NCBI RefSeq assembly: GCF_000282455.1
Contig: NZ_AKJG01000113.1
Location: 1-37,034 of the forward strand
Source: Pseudomonas sp. GM74
GTDB lineage: Bacteria; Pseudomonadota; Gammaproteobacteria; Pseudomonadales; Pseudomonadaceae
Reading direction: 5' to 3'
Length of the DNA: 37,034 bases
How positions within the stretch are numbered: the first letter of the stretch is position 1; every line of letters begins with the position of its first letter. The notes beneath the pieces were generated by a model. It was not told the DNA's origin, searched no databases, and was given only the letters and a program-made list of their open reading frames with translations. Positions 1 through 8,195 of the stretch are shown in pieces. Both the position numbers and the translations under genes were made by a program.

Positions 1-99
1 CGGTTTCATTAGACCACTACACTACGATAGACCAATTGCACCGTTCGAAAACGCGATGTACATTGCAACAACCTTGAGACGCAATATCATGGAGCCATT

Positions 100-2730
100 A
101 TGCCAGGGCCGCAAGTTGACAAGTTACATGAGCGCATTTCGCAGGCGATGTCTAGATTTACCGACCTAGATGGAGCGGTAGAATCGGTACGTCAGGAACT
201 TGACACCCTCAGCCCCGGGCTGGCAACCATACTCCACGCTGAAATCGAGGAGGCGAAGTCACTAGTAGCCCTTCAATTTGAACAAATCGAAATCCTTCAT
301 CGCTATTCCGTTATCAAAAAGCGCCCGCAATGGTATTTTGGACCCAAGCCCTCTGATCTCCACTGGCCAGCAGTGCGAGGGTATCTCGTCAACGGCAAGG
401 GCTGGGATGAAGAAGACGTTGAAGGTATCAATGACGCCTCCAATGAGGTCGTCTCTCTACTTGAAAGCCCTAAACAGCAGCAATTTTCCTGTCGTGGTTT
501 AGTTCTAGGTTACGTACAGTCCGGAAAAACCGCGAACATGACTGCTACGATAGCGAAGGCACTGGACGCTGGGTACAACACTGTGATTGTGCTCGCAGGT
601 CTGACCAACACGCTTAGATATCAGACCCAACTAAGATTTTTCGATGATCTAGTTTCTCGCAATCCGCTTAACTGGCAGGTTCTCACGCCGAACGACCTAG
701 ATAGAGATTTCAGAGCCCCGCCACAAGGTGGTTTCTTGTCACACACAGACAAGGCACAACTGGCCGTAATTAAAAAGAACGTTTCGCCACTTGGACAACT
801 GAAGCTCGCGATAGAGCGGACGATGCCCGCCGTACTGGCTAAGCTACGAATTCTCGTCATTGACGACGAGTGTGATCAGGCCAGCGTTAACGCGGCGCGT
901 AGCGAGTTAGAAACCACTGTCATCAACGAACGAATTCGGGAGATCCTCTCCCTTCTTCCTGCTGTAACCTACGTGGGCTATACCGCAACCCCGTTCGCGA
1001 ACGTACTCATTGATCCATATCGGCAAGAAGGTCAACAGCTGGACGATCTTTATCCTCGGGATTTCATTACCGCCCTGCCGCTACCCGCATCATACTTTGG
1101 CACCGAGAGGCTCTTCGGTAAGCCTCCATTAGATCCAGAAAACGTGCTCCCTGAGGAAGAAGGCCTCGATATGATTCGGGAAATACCTCCTGAAGAAATA
1201 GCACTGCTTCAGCCGCGTAGCATGCGAGAGAGAGAGGATTTTCAGCCTTCAATGACCGAGAGCTTAAGACGATCAATTCTTTATTTTCTCGCGTGTTGCG
1301 CGGCCCGGCATTTTCGTGGGCACGCGAACAAGCATATGACAATGCTCGTTCACACCTCAGCCTATGTTACAGCTCATGAGCGGGTCTCAGCTTTGATCGA
1401 AGGCTGGATAGATGTACACCGAAAGGCACTCCTCAACCGAAGTAGTGCCGTTGGACAGCAGATCGAGCAAATCTGGGCCGAGGAGCAAGGGCGGCTTCCA
1501 GCGGATATCACAGATGCTACTCCAGTTAGCATTGAACATATTTTCGACATAATGCCGAAGGTACTTAAAACGCTGGAATTTCCAATAGAGAACGGAGGGA
1601 GTGAAGATAGGATTGACTACACTCATACCCCAAAGACATACATTGTTGTGGGGGGATCTATTCTCGCGCGGGGGCTGACTCTCGAAGGCCTAACGGTCAG
1701 CTTTTTCCTCCGTACTGCTGACCAATACGATACGCTTCTGCAGATGGGTCGCTGGTTCGGTTTCAGGCCCGACTACGAAGACCTGCCGCGGATATGGATA
1801 CCAGAATCATTGAAGCTTCGATTTCGCGAGCTTGCCTCTATCGAGCAAGAAATCCGCAACGACATCAAACAGTACCGGCTCTGCGAGTTAACGCCAATGC
1901 AGATTGCAGTTCGCATTCGTTCGATTCCTGGTATGGCTATTACAGCAGCCACCAAGATGCGGGCCGCTCGCCGATGCGCTGTAAGTTACTGGGGCACCCA
2001 CCGACAAACATTCCGTTTCGAACATAAGAACATTGCGCAGCTTCGCAAGAACTGGGGAGCCGCCGCTGAGTTGGTCAGCCGCGCAGACGCACTTCAGCTT
2101 CGAGATGAAGATGCTGCCGCAAGTAGAAAGCGAGTGTGGCGTGATGTTCCTAAATCTTCGATCCAACGTTTTCTGGAAACATATGAAACGCACGTAACTC
2201 ATGCTGACCTGAGTCGCCAAATACTTCTACCATTCATTGGTGGAGACGATACTAGACTGGCCAAATGGAACATAGCCATCATCGAGCCCGCAGTAGGAGA
2301 GAAATCAAATGAGACTCTCGGTAGTGCAGGGGACATCATCATGGTTAAGCGCTCCAGACTTGACGGTACTGGCGATGCTGACATCAAAGCCTTGATGTCA
2401 AAGCAAGACATCCTTTCTGATTGCTCGGACATCGCTGCAAGTGACCATAGTTGGGATGAACTAAAGGACCTCAGACGCGAGGCTGTAGGCGAAGTACCTC
2501 TTCTACTACTTTACGTTATCGATAGGCTCTCCAAACCAACAAAAGAGGGCACTCTGCGCAGGCTTTTGAACGCCGACCACGACATACTGGCTTACGGAAT
2601 CGTTTTTCCAGGCTCGGTTACCGAAAGCGGTAGCTATGTCTCTGTCGAGTTGAAGGCACTATCTGCTGAAGACATCGAGGCCATAGCGACGGAAGAGGCT
2701 TCCCAGGTTGAAGCAGCAGGCGTTAAGTGA
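100..2730 (+). CDS. Z1 domain-containing SF2 ATPase, MZA-like defence operon
   Basis: This 876-residue protein has the layout of the Z1 family, which couples a superfamily-2 helicase-like ATPase to a Z1 domain. Walker A is GYVQSGKT at residues 137-144. The Walker B/DEAD-like motif is VIDDE at about 253-257, and GYTATP at 293-298 resembles SF2 motif III. The Z1 core holds ARGLTLEGL (523-531) and QMGRWFGFRPDYEDL (548-562), the latter with an arginine-finger-like motif VI. The ATG is preceded by GGAG five bases upstream. It is the first gene of a five-gene packed operon with a PD-(D/E)XK protein and a GHKL ATPase, partners known for Z1 proteins in antiphage loci. By family it is probably an ATP-driven motor acting on nucleic acid; the exact activity is not known to me. 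The N-terminal 70 residues are helical and may be an interaction segment. Codon use is AT-richer than in the chromosome to the right. Confidence 0.9.
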   Translation: MPGPQVDKLHERISQAMSRFTDLDGAVESVRQELDTLSPGLATILHAEIEEAKSLVALQFEQIEILHRYSVIKKRPQWYFGPKPSDLHWPAVRGYLVNGKGWDEEDVEGINDASNEVVSLLESPKQQQFSCRGLVLGYVQSGKTANMTATIAKALDAGYNTVIVLAGLTNTLRYQTQLRFFDDLVSRNPLNWQVLTPNDLDRDFRAPPQGGFLSHTDKAQLAVIKKNVSPLGQLKLAIERTMPAVLAKLRILVIDDECDQASVNAARSELETTVINERIREILSLLPAVTYVGYTATPFANVLIDPYRQEGQQLDDLYPRDFITALPLPASYFGTERLFGKPPLDPENVLPEEEGLDMIREIPPEEIALLQPRSMREREDFQPSMTESLRRSILYFLACCAARHFRGHANKHMTMLVHTSAYVTAHERVSALIEGWIDVHRKALLNRSSAVGQQIEQIWAEEQGRLPADITDATPVSIEHIFDIMPKVLKTLEFPIENGGSEDRIDYTHTPKTYIVVGGSILARGLTLEGLTVSFFLRTADQYDTLLQMGRWFGFRPDYEDLPRIWIPESLKLRFRELASIEQEIRNDIKQYRLCELTPMQIAVRIRSIPGMAITAATKMRAARRCAVSYWGTHRQTFRFEHKNIAQLRKNWGAAAELVSRADALQLRDEDAAASRKRVWRDVPKSSIQRFLETYETHVTHADLSRQILLPFIGGDDTRLAKWNIAIIEPAVGEKSNETLGSAGDIIMVKRSRLDGTGDADIKALMSKQDILSDCSDIAASDHSWDELKDLRREAVGEVPLLLLYVIDRLSKPTKEGTLRRLLNADHDILAYGIVFPGSVTESGSYVSVELKALSAEDIEAIATEEASQVEAAGVK

Positions 2731-2740
2731 GTACGTGCAT

Positions 2741-3739
2741 ATGACTGCTAAAAACATGTGGGGAGTGCTACGTAGTGGTGGCGACATTGGTGGTGACTTT
2801 GAGATTCGCACAATTCCTACCGACGTCATCACTCCAGCGGGAAGAGTACGCCTCGCGCTGGGTCCAAACGAAGAACCTCGAGTTCTTCTTCCGTTAAGTG
2901 AGCGCGAAACGCTTTCGCGCTCAGGTACGGCAGACGCCCTATCATTAACCGTATCTTGTTTTACCCATAAAGGACACTCAGTCAGGTTCATTGATTTAGT
3001 CTGTCTCTCAAGGGAGCTAGATACTGTATTCGCCGAATTTGTTGATGAAATGCTTGCCAGAGTTGCCACCGGTGTCAGCTGCATTTCCGCCATCGAGTCC
3101 ACGTTTGAGGATTTTCGCTCCCTCCTGATGCAATCAAATGAGAAGGAGGTTACACCTAATATAGTTGTTGGCCTGGTAGGAGAACTATTAATTCTCAACC
3201 GTCTATTGGACCTTTGCGCTGCAGGATGGCGAGCATGGAGCGGCCCATCTGGTGATAGGCATGATTTCCGCAGGGGCAGTGTTTCACTTGAGATCAAGTC
3301 GACAGCCCGAGCAGGAAATCCAACCATCGTAATAAACGGTCTTGACCAACTGGAACTTCCGGGCGATGGGAGCCTTCATCTTCTGCATTTGGTATTGGAG
3401 CCTATATTTGGCGGAAGCCTCAGCATTTGTGGCCTAGCTACAAGCGCCCTGAAGAAAGCAGATGAACCTAATGAGCTTCGAAGCCTACTCGCCGCAATTG
3501 GATGCGAGGACTTTGACAAACCTCGATGGAACCGCCATTCCTTCCGGATTCAATCCGAATCTCTTTACGAAGTCAGGGATGGATTTCCACGTCTGACCTC
3601 ATCAATGCTCTCCACCGGAGTAGTACACGCAGGTGTATCCTCCATTACCTATGCGGTTGATCTCTCGTTCGCTTCTCACTTCCTGAGCCCTGACAACACT
3701 TATAGAACGATCGAGAGGGAGCTTAGTGGATGCCTATAA
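2741..3739 (+). CDS. PD-(D/E)XK motif protein (DUF4420-like), putative nuclease
   Basis: A protein of 332 residues, probably the nuclease subunit of the defence operon. Counted from the ATG, the restriction-like active site is visible as VGE (Glu148), HDF (Asp175) and the E-x-K strand LEIKST (Glu184, Lys186). This matches the DUF4420 type of PD-(D/E)XK protein. I chose ATG 2741, ten bases after the Z1 stop, with AGTGAG upstream. In-frame GTG 2735 and TTG 2708 are possible earlier starts; the latter would overlap the Z1 gene. The stop overlaps the ATG of the next gene by 10 bases, so the two are translationally coupled. By analogy with MZA systems it would cut nucleic acid under control of the Z1 and MutL-like ATPases. 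No target-recognition domain is obvious, so specificity would come from its partners. The family assignment is fairly secure; the enzymatic activity is inferred. Confidence 0.82.
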   Translation: MTAKNMWGVLRSGGDIGGDFEIRTIPTDVITPAGRVRLALGPNEEPRVLLPLSERETLSRSGTADALSLTVSCFTHKGHSVRFIDLVCLSRELDTVFAEFVDEMLARVATGVSCISAIESTFEDFRSLLMQSNEKEVTPNIVVGLVGELLILNRLLDLCAAGWRAWSGPSGDRHDFRRGSVSLEIKSTARAGNPTIVINGLDQLELPGDGSLHLLHLVLEPIFGGSLSICGLATSALKKADEPNELRSLLAAIGCEDFDKPRWNRHSFRIQSESLYEVRDGFPRLTSSMLSTGVVHAGVSSITYAVDLSFASHFLSPDNTYRTIERELSGCL

Positions 3740-5580
3740 AGCCATTGGAGCTTTTCTCGGAGCCTTTTGGTTCAACCGGAAACATCGGTGATAATATTCG
3801 CCGCCTTCTTGGAGCGCCCACACTCGATCCGCTCCAGACGGTAATCCGTGAGTCCTTACAAAACATCGCTGATGCTGCAAAGCTCGGGATTGGTCCCGAG
3901 ATAGAAATAAGAATTCGTCGACTTACAGAGAGTCAACGATTGACTCTTGAGTCCAAAGTTCTAATGTCCCTACCTGCCGCCGAGCAATCGCGAACAGCCC
4001 TTCGAAATTCGCTTTCACAAAAAGAACTTATTGTGATGGAAATTTGCGATTTTCGTACCATAGGGCTCGGCGGACCAACCCGTTCAGATCGAATTCCTTT
4101 GGGGACTGAAGATACTCAATTTATAAACTTTCTGCGAAATATAGGTGCAGCAAGAAACACCGTGCAAGGTGGCGGCACTTATGGTTTTGGGAAAATAGCG
4201 CTCTACCGTGCTAGCTGCTGCAGTACCATCATCGTGGATACACTTCCGCATGCGGCCGGGATGGAAGGACGCCGGATCATCGGTTGTCATGTGGGACCTT
4301 CTTTCGAAATCCCGGACAATTCCATGTCACAACACTTCACCGGACGTCATTGGTGGGGCATACCGGATCCAGAAGATGGAATAGTGGACCCATTGACTGG
4401 TGCGGACGCTCAAGCTCTTGCCTTGGCATTGGGATTGCCAGACAGACGACCCGATCAAACTGGCACGTCGATCATGATCCTAGACTTCATGATGGATGGT
4501 GAAGACCTCCAGACTGTGGGCAACAAAGTGATTGGAGCCGTCTTATGGAACTTCTGGCCTCGCATGATGCGGGACACGCCAGCCTCACATAAGTTTGACT
4601 TACGCTTTGAGTTGGATGGCGTGGAAATTAAGATCCCAGCTCCTGAGGACTTCCCCCCCTTAGATCTTTTTTCAAAAGCAATGCGCGCGGCACGCTCCGG
4701 TAAAGGGAATGACGTCCGATCGCTATCAGCAACCAAGTCTCAAATCAAGGTTGGAACGCTTGCCATTGAGAAGGGCTTACGGACATCTAGGCGCCTGCTT
4801 GTAGAAGATGAGGACAGCTTATTCCCTACAGTTTCCCAACATATCGCACTCATGCGCCCAGTTGAACTTGTCGTTAAATATCTACTGGGCACAGCGTTGC
4901 CTGATGAACGACTTGAGTGGGCTGGAGTTTTCATCACCAGCGATGAAGAGTATGTCGAATCGGCCTTTGCTGAGTCAGAGCCTCCTGCTCATGATGACTG
5001 GATTCCTGAAAACCTGCCGAAAGGCATACCGAAGACACTTGTGAACGTTGCTCTTCGAGATCTACGCGCCCATGCCGCAGATATGGGGTTGAGTTCGCCT
5101 GGAGGAACGCCACGCCCTCGATCCGGCCCTCCTCTCGCCAAACTTGCGGGTCGTATGGGGTCTGCACTTGAAGGAGTCAACGGGGATGGAGCAGGGAGAA
5201 AGCGAGGCAATACATCTGGAGGGCGTGTAACACTCGCCCGCGCTCGAGCTAGTGCACCGAACTTCATCCGTCTTGAAGCTACAGAGGGGGAGACCGTGGC
5301 CGTTTTCATTACAGAGGTCCGCCAGAATTCTACTCGTAGTGGAAGCATTTTGACCGCAACTGCGGCGGTTGCCGTAGATGGAGGTCGGTCGATTGAGTCG
5401 GATGTCGCACTGCCTACTGCCAAAGTATTGTCAATCTGTTCATCAGACGGCATCCAGTTCTCAGAGGGAGGCGAACTTACCATCAACGGCGCAGATGGAC
5501 TGTACGAGATTCGAGTGCAGATACCTTCCGATTGCGCGGTAATCGCTGACGCGGACGTACTGACGGAGAGTAACCGGTGA
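3730..5580 (+). CDS. GHKL (MutL/Hsp90-like) ATPase of the defence operon
   Basis: A 616-residue protein with a Bergerat-fold ATPase domain near the N terminus. The N box is ESLQNIADA (Glu41, Asn45, Asp48), the G1 box is DFRTIGLGG (Asp107 to Gly115), and the lid/G2 loop is GGGTYGFGK (147-155). These are the residues that bind Mg-ATP in MutL, GyrB and Hsp90 proteins. The remaining 450 residues match no family I know; there is a low-complexity Gly/Arg/Pro-rich linker around 455-505 before a small beta-rich C-terminal domain. The ATG lies within the end of the preceding gene. The stop overlaps the GTG of the next gene as GTGA. It corresponds to the MutL-like subunit of MZA-type systems and could act as an ATP-gated clamp or sensor for the nuclease; that role is inference. 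Confidence 0.87.
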   Translation: MPIKPLELFSEPFGSTGNIGDNIRRLLGAPTLDPLQTVIRESLQNIADAAKLGIGPEIEIRIRRLTESQRLTLESKVLMSLPAAEQSRTALRNSLSQKELIVMEICDFRTIGLGGPTRSDRIPLGTEDTQFINFLRNIGAARNTVQGGGTYGFGKIALYRASCCSTIIVDTLPHAAGMEGRRIIGCHVGPSFEIPDNSMSQHFTGRHWWGIPDPEDGIVDPLTGADAQALALALGLPDRRPDQTGTSIMILDFMMDGEDLQTVGNKVIGAVLWNFWPRMMRDTPASHKFDLRFELDGVEIKIPAPEDFPPLDLFSKAMRAARSGKGNDVRSLSATKSQIKVGTLAIEKGLRTSRRLLVEDEDSLFPTVSQHIALMRPVELVVKYLLGTALPDERLEWAGVFITSDEEYVESAFAESEPPAHDDWIPENLPKGIPKTLVNVALRDLRAHAADMGLSSPGGTPRPRSGPPLAKLAGRMGSALEGVNGDGAGRKRGNTSGGRVTLARARASAPNFIRLEATEGETVAVFITEVRQNSTRSGSILTATAAVAVDGGRSIESDVALPTAKVLSICSSDGIQFSEGGELTINGADGLYEIRVQIPSDCAVIADADVLTESNR

Positions 5581-6479
5581 GTCGTATCGCATTTCCTTTT
5601 TTGACCCTCTCAGAATCTGCAGTGGTCGCTTCCCCGTGGTTAATTTCTCTCAACGAGTCCGAGTGGGCTCCAGTTGAAGAATATCTGCAGAACTGGGATG
5701 CCGCTTCCTCCATTCGCCTGCGTCGCCGAATAGCAATAGACCCATCTATCGCCGCTGCAGATTTGAACATTGATCTCAGAGACCTGCGTTTTTTCGCGAC
5801 AGTTAGAATCGGTACAGGTCAGGGTCGGCTGCCACGCTTAATATTGTCTCGCGAAAGTCGCACTTTAGAAGCAGAGCCTTGGTTCGTGGAGTTCGATTTT
5901 GAGATAGGGGGCGAGACGCTCTCGACTGTTCTCGACATCAACACTAGGATAACTTTAGCGTCCTCAATATCTGTCCCTTCACGTCTCTCTCCTTCGCGGC
6001 TAGGGGATCAACTCTGGTCAGATCGAATTCGGATGAGGCTTGAAGGAGAGGAACCTCGTTTTCCAATCGAAATTGGAGACATGCAAGTTTTGCTTGGAGA
6101 CCTAGTCGCTTCATCTGCACCCTGGTACCTATATTGGTCTCCACGTGAATGGTCTCGCGATTTTCATGGGGCGATTCGGCTTTACCTGAACTCGACGCAC
6201 ACTGAGTTCATTGAAAGAATTCAAGATGAGGACCCGATGATGATTCAAATGCTAATGGCCGATGTAATGGGGCAGGTTTGCGAGCGTTTGATAACGGATC
6301 CAGAAGTGAACGATCTGTTCAACTCCCCAGAACCTGGATCACTGGCAGCACAAGCTTCCTCGTGGCTAAAAAAGGCATGGCCAGGCAAAGACACAAACTT
6401 CATAAAATCCGTATTTGACAATAGGCCCGGGATATTCCGCGCTTCACTTGTGGCGCTAGCAGATCTCGGAGATAAATGA
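5577..6479 (+). CDS. Unknown defence-operon protein, fourth gene
   Basis: I do not recognise a domain in this 300-residue protein. It is predicted soluble, with no signal peptide or membrane span. The first 180 residues look beta-rich with alternating hydrophobics (for example WFVEFDFEIGG). The C-terminal third is helical (DPMMIQMLMADVMGQVCERL). The GTG start overlaps the stop of the ATPase gene and has GGAG about eight bases upstream. Its stop is directly followed by the ATG of the next gene, so it is an integral operon member. By position and size it may correspond to the uncharacterised extra subunit of MZA-type systems. A role as structural partner of the GHKL ATPase is possible but not shown by the sequence. 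Confidence 0.75.
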   Translation: MSRIAFPFLTLSESAVVASPWLISLNESEWAPVEEYLQNWDAASSIRLRRRIAIDPSIAAADLNIDLRDLRFFATVRIGTGQGRLPRLILSRESRTLEAEPWFVEFDFEIGGETLSTVLDINTRITLASSISVPSRLSPSRLGDQLWSDRIRMRLEGEEPRFPIEIGDMQVLLGDLVASSAPWYLYWSPREWSRDFHGAIRLYLNSTHTEFIERIQDEDPMMIQMLMADVMGQVCERLITDPEVNDLFNSPEPGSLAAQASSWLKKAWPGKDTNFIKSVFDNRPGIFRASLVALADLGDK

Positions 6480-7526
6480 ATGATTACTTTACTGCCTAGA
6501 CTTCCGGCGCCAGCAGCGGAACGATTGCTGGAGATATACTTGCACAATGGGCCGCGCCAATGGTCCGGATTTAATGCCAACGAACTTCCAGAAGCTGTCA
6601 GATTCACTCCAACTGGCGGAAGCCCGATCTCTTCAAAACATCTTGAAGAAATCCGCATGGGTATCCTGCATATCGCGAAAAACAATGGATATGACCGCAA
6701 AGGCACAAGGGCTGAACTGTCGAACTTTGACGCGCAGGCCGCCGCATGGCTGGCGGATCAGAGTGTACTAGCAAGCGGAGAAGCCCTCAGGGATGACGTG
6801 TGGGCTTTTATAGCAATTGTTGCGGCTCCCGACATTGCGAACTGGCGATTCGGTGACTCGCCTGAGAGATATCTCGGCGGTGTACGCAACACATTTCAGA
6901 GACTCTGGATGCGCGGAAAGTTGTTTGATAGAGGTCAGGCAAGCTTCGACCGATGGGGTCTACTTGAAAAACTTTCCGAGGATGCATTTGTGCAGATTAC
7001 TGAACGACCTAGCCTAGGCGGTAATCCTGTACTGGCTCTTGGAATAGCTGAAGCGTGGGTTCGAGCATCGTTACATCACGGCAAAGGATCTATGGAAAGC
7101 CTCACCCGGCGGGCGATGCTTCAGATTCGCGTGAAAAATGAAGTCAGATGTCTGGATGAACTTCCAGCCGAAAACTTAGCTGTCGTTCTTGACACGATCT
7201 TCGAAACCCCCGTAGCAACTTCTATAAAAGGTAGCGACGTGGTCACTTCTAGCGCCAACTCCTTTGATGTAACGCCTTTAGAAAACTCGACTTTCAACGG
7301 GGTGACCTCTACCGCGCTAATTGCGGCGGCCACACGAGTATTAGATGAAGCAAAACGCTGGAACTTACTTTCTCCCAAATCTAATTCTGCGCTAAAGTCT
7401 TTACTAGCATCAGAGTTTGATTTGACATCTAACGAGCGAAACGCACTAAAGTATCTTCTTGAACGAATAGAGAATATCGGCCTACTAGAAGAAGAGAGAA
7501 AAATTGTAGGCTTAGTATTCAATTGA
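6480..7526 (+). CDS. Unknown defence-operon protein, fifth gene (possibly DUF6339-like)
   Basis: A 348-residue soluble protein of unknown function. Its most family-like part is a block at about residues 103-145 containing DDVWAFIAIVAAPDIANW, then ERYLGG and NTFQRLWMR. I associate this pattern with DUF6339-type proteins, but only from memory. The C-terminal 150 residues are less conserved-looking, with helical Leu-rich stretches and a Ser/Thr-rich linker at about 245-280. The ATG begins directly after the stop of gene four, with GGAG in the end of that gene. It occupies the place where MZA loci usually have an AIPR effector, but it is shorter and shows none of the features I would expect of AIPR. 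It could be an alternative effector or a regulator. Confidence 0.72.
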   Translation: MITLLPRLPAPAAERLLEIYLHNGPRQWSGFNANELPEAVRFTPTGGSPISSKHLEEIRMGILHIAKNNGYDRKGTRAELSNFDAQAAAWLADQSVLASGEALRDDVWAFIAIVAAPDIANWRFGDSPERYLGGVRNTFQRLWMRGKLFDRGQASFDRWGLLEKLSEDAFVQITERPSLGGNPVLALGIAEAWVRASLHHGKGSMESLTRRAMLQIRVKNEVRCLDELPAENLAVVLDTIFETPVATSIKGSDVVTSSANSFDVTPLENSTFNGVTSTALIAAATRVLDEAKRWNLLSPKSNSALKSLLASEFDLTSNERNALKYLLERIENIGLLEEERKIVGLVFN

Positions 7527-7756
7527 GTCAGACATTATCCTCATTGATTTTCTATAAAAAAGCCTCATCGGCTAACACAGAAAAAACCAGGACAGTCGCC
7601 GACAATTGGACGCCTTTACCAGAGGCTAAAGAAATATCCCGTCACTACTCGTCGCTTCTACCGCAGAGCCCCTCTCCTAAGGTAAGACCTCAATTGCCGG
7701 AAAGGTTAAGCTTGCCGCCCATTGACCAGCATCAACTCATCAATCACATCGATTAG
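7523..7756 (+). CDS. Possible small protein at the operon end (77 aa, weak)
   Basis: An open frame starts with TTG inside the stop of the fifth gene (TTGA overlap) and encodes 77 residues. It has no ATG, no clear ribosome binding site and no recognisable domain; the C-terminal half is proline-rich. It overlaps the 3' end of the convergent vsr gene by 17 bases. The start geometry is like that of the other overlapping genes in this operon, which is why it is listed. It may equally be non-coding space between two convergent units. Confidence 0.22.
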   Translation: MSQTLSSLIFYKKASSANTEKTRTVADNWTPLPEAKEISRHYSSLLPQSPSPKVRPQLPERLSLPPIDQHQLINHID

Positions 7757-8195
7757 GAAAGGTGGGCCATGAGACGTATTTTTGATTACAATCCTGCACA
7801 GCCTCAAGAAGCCAGTTTATTTCTGCTTCCGGCCCGCGGATACCGCACTCCCAAAGCTCGAAAACGCGCCATCCCCGCTGCAGAAGCTCGGCTTTGTTCC
7901 TGAGGTCACGCTTTACGTTCTGGTCGAACTTTGTCTGCCAGAACTCCTCCCGGGTCTTGGGAGTTGTGGCATATCTACAGCCAGGATGTCTGTGCCAAAA
8001 GCAACCCTGAACGAAAATGCAGAGGTCGTAACGTGGAAGCACAACGTCCGGCCGGCCTGGAAGCTCCTTGGAATGTAGTCGATACCGAAAGCCGTGCCGA
8101 TGCAACAGCTTGCGGACCTTCATCTCAGGGGATGTGTTGATGCCGCGGATAGTAGCCATCATGCGAGACCTGACTTCTTTACTGACGATGTCCAT
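7740..8195 (-). CDS. vsr: Very short patch repair endonuclease Vsr
   Basis: This is a 151-residue Vsr-type mismatch endonuclease. Vsr nicks beside T:G mismatches that arise when 5-methylcytosine deaminates, and it normally accompanies a cytosine methyltransferase. Visible motifs are Glu24 (TSPE), LPGRPD with catalytic Asp50, and GCFWHRHPGC (64-73) with intercalating Phe/Trp and zinc ligands His/Cys. WECGIRG supplies the later zinc Cys117. I place the start at ATG 8195 because homologues begin with an M-D/V-x-K-x-x-R-S-x-M-M pattern, and a GGGG stretch lies upstream. A longer 170-residue frame begins at 8252. The start is head-to-head with the methyltransferase, and both ATGs use the same CATG tetranucleotide at 8193-8196. 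The position equivalent to E. coli His64 is Gln63 here; that site varies in the family. Confidence 0.93.
   Translation of the reverse strand: MDIVSKEVRSRMMATIRGINTSPEMKVRKLLHRHGFRYRLHSKELPGRPDVVLPRYDLCIFVQGCFWHRHPGCRYATTPKTREEFWQTKFDQNVKRDLRNKAELLQRGWRVFELWECGIRGPEAEINWLLEAVQDCNQKYVSWPTFPNRCD

Noticed and set aside
7740..8195. Vsr inactivation because Gln replaces the E. coli His64 position
   Set aside because: That site varies among Vsr proteins (Asp, His or Gln by memory), and the catalytic Asp and the zinc residues are kept.
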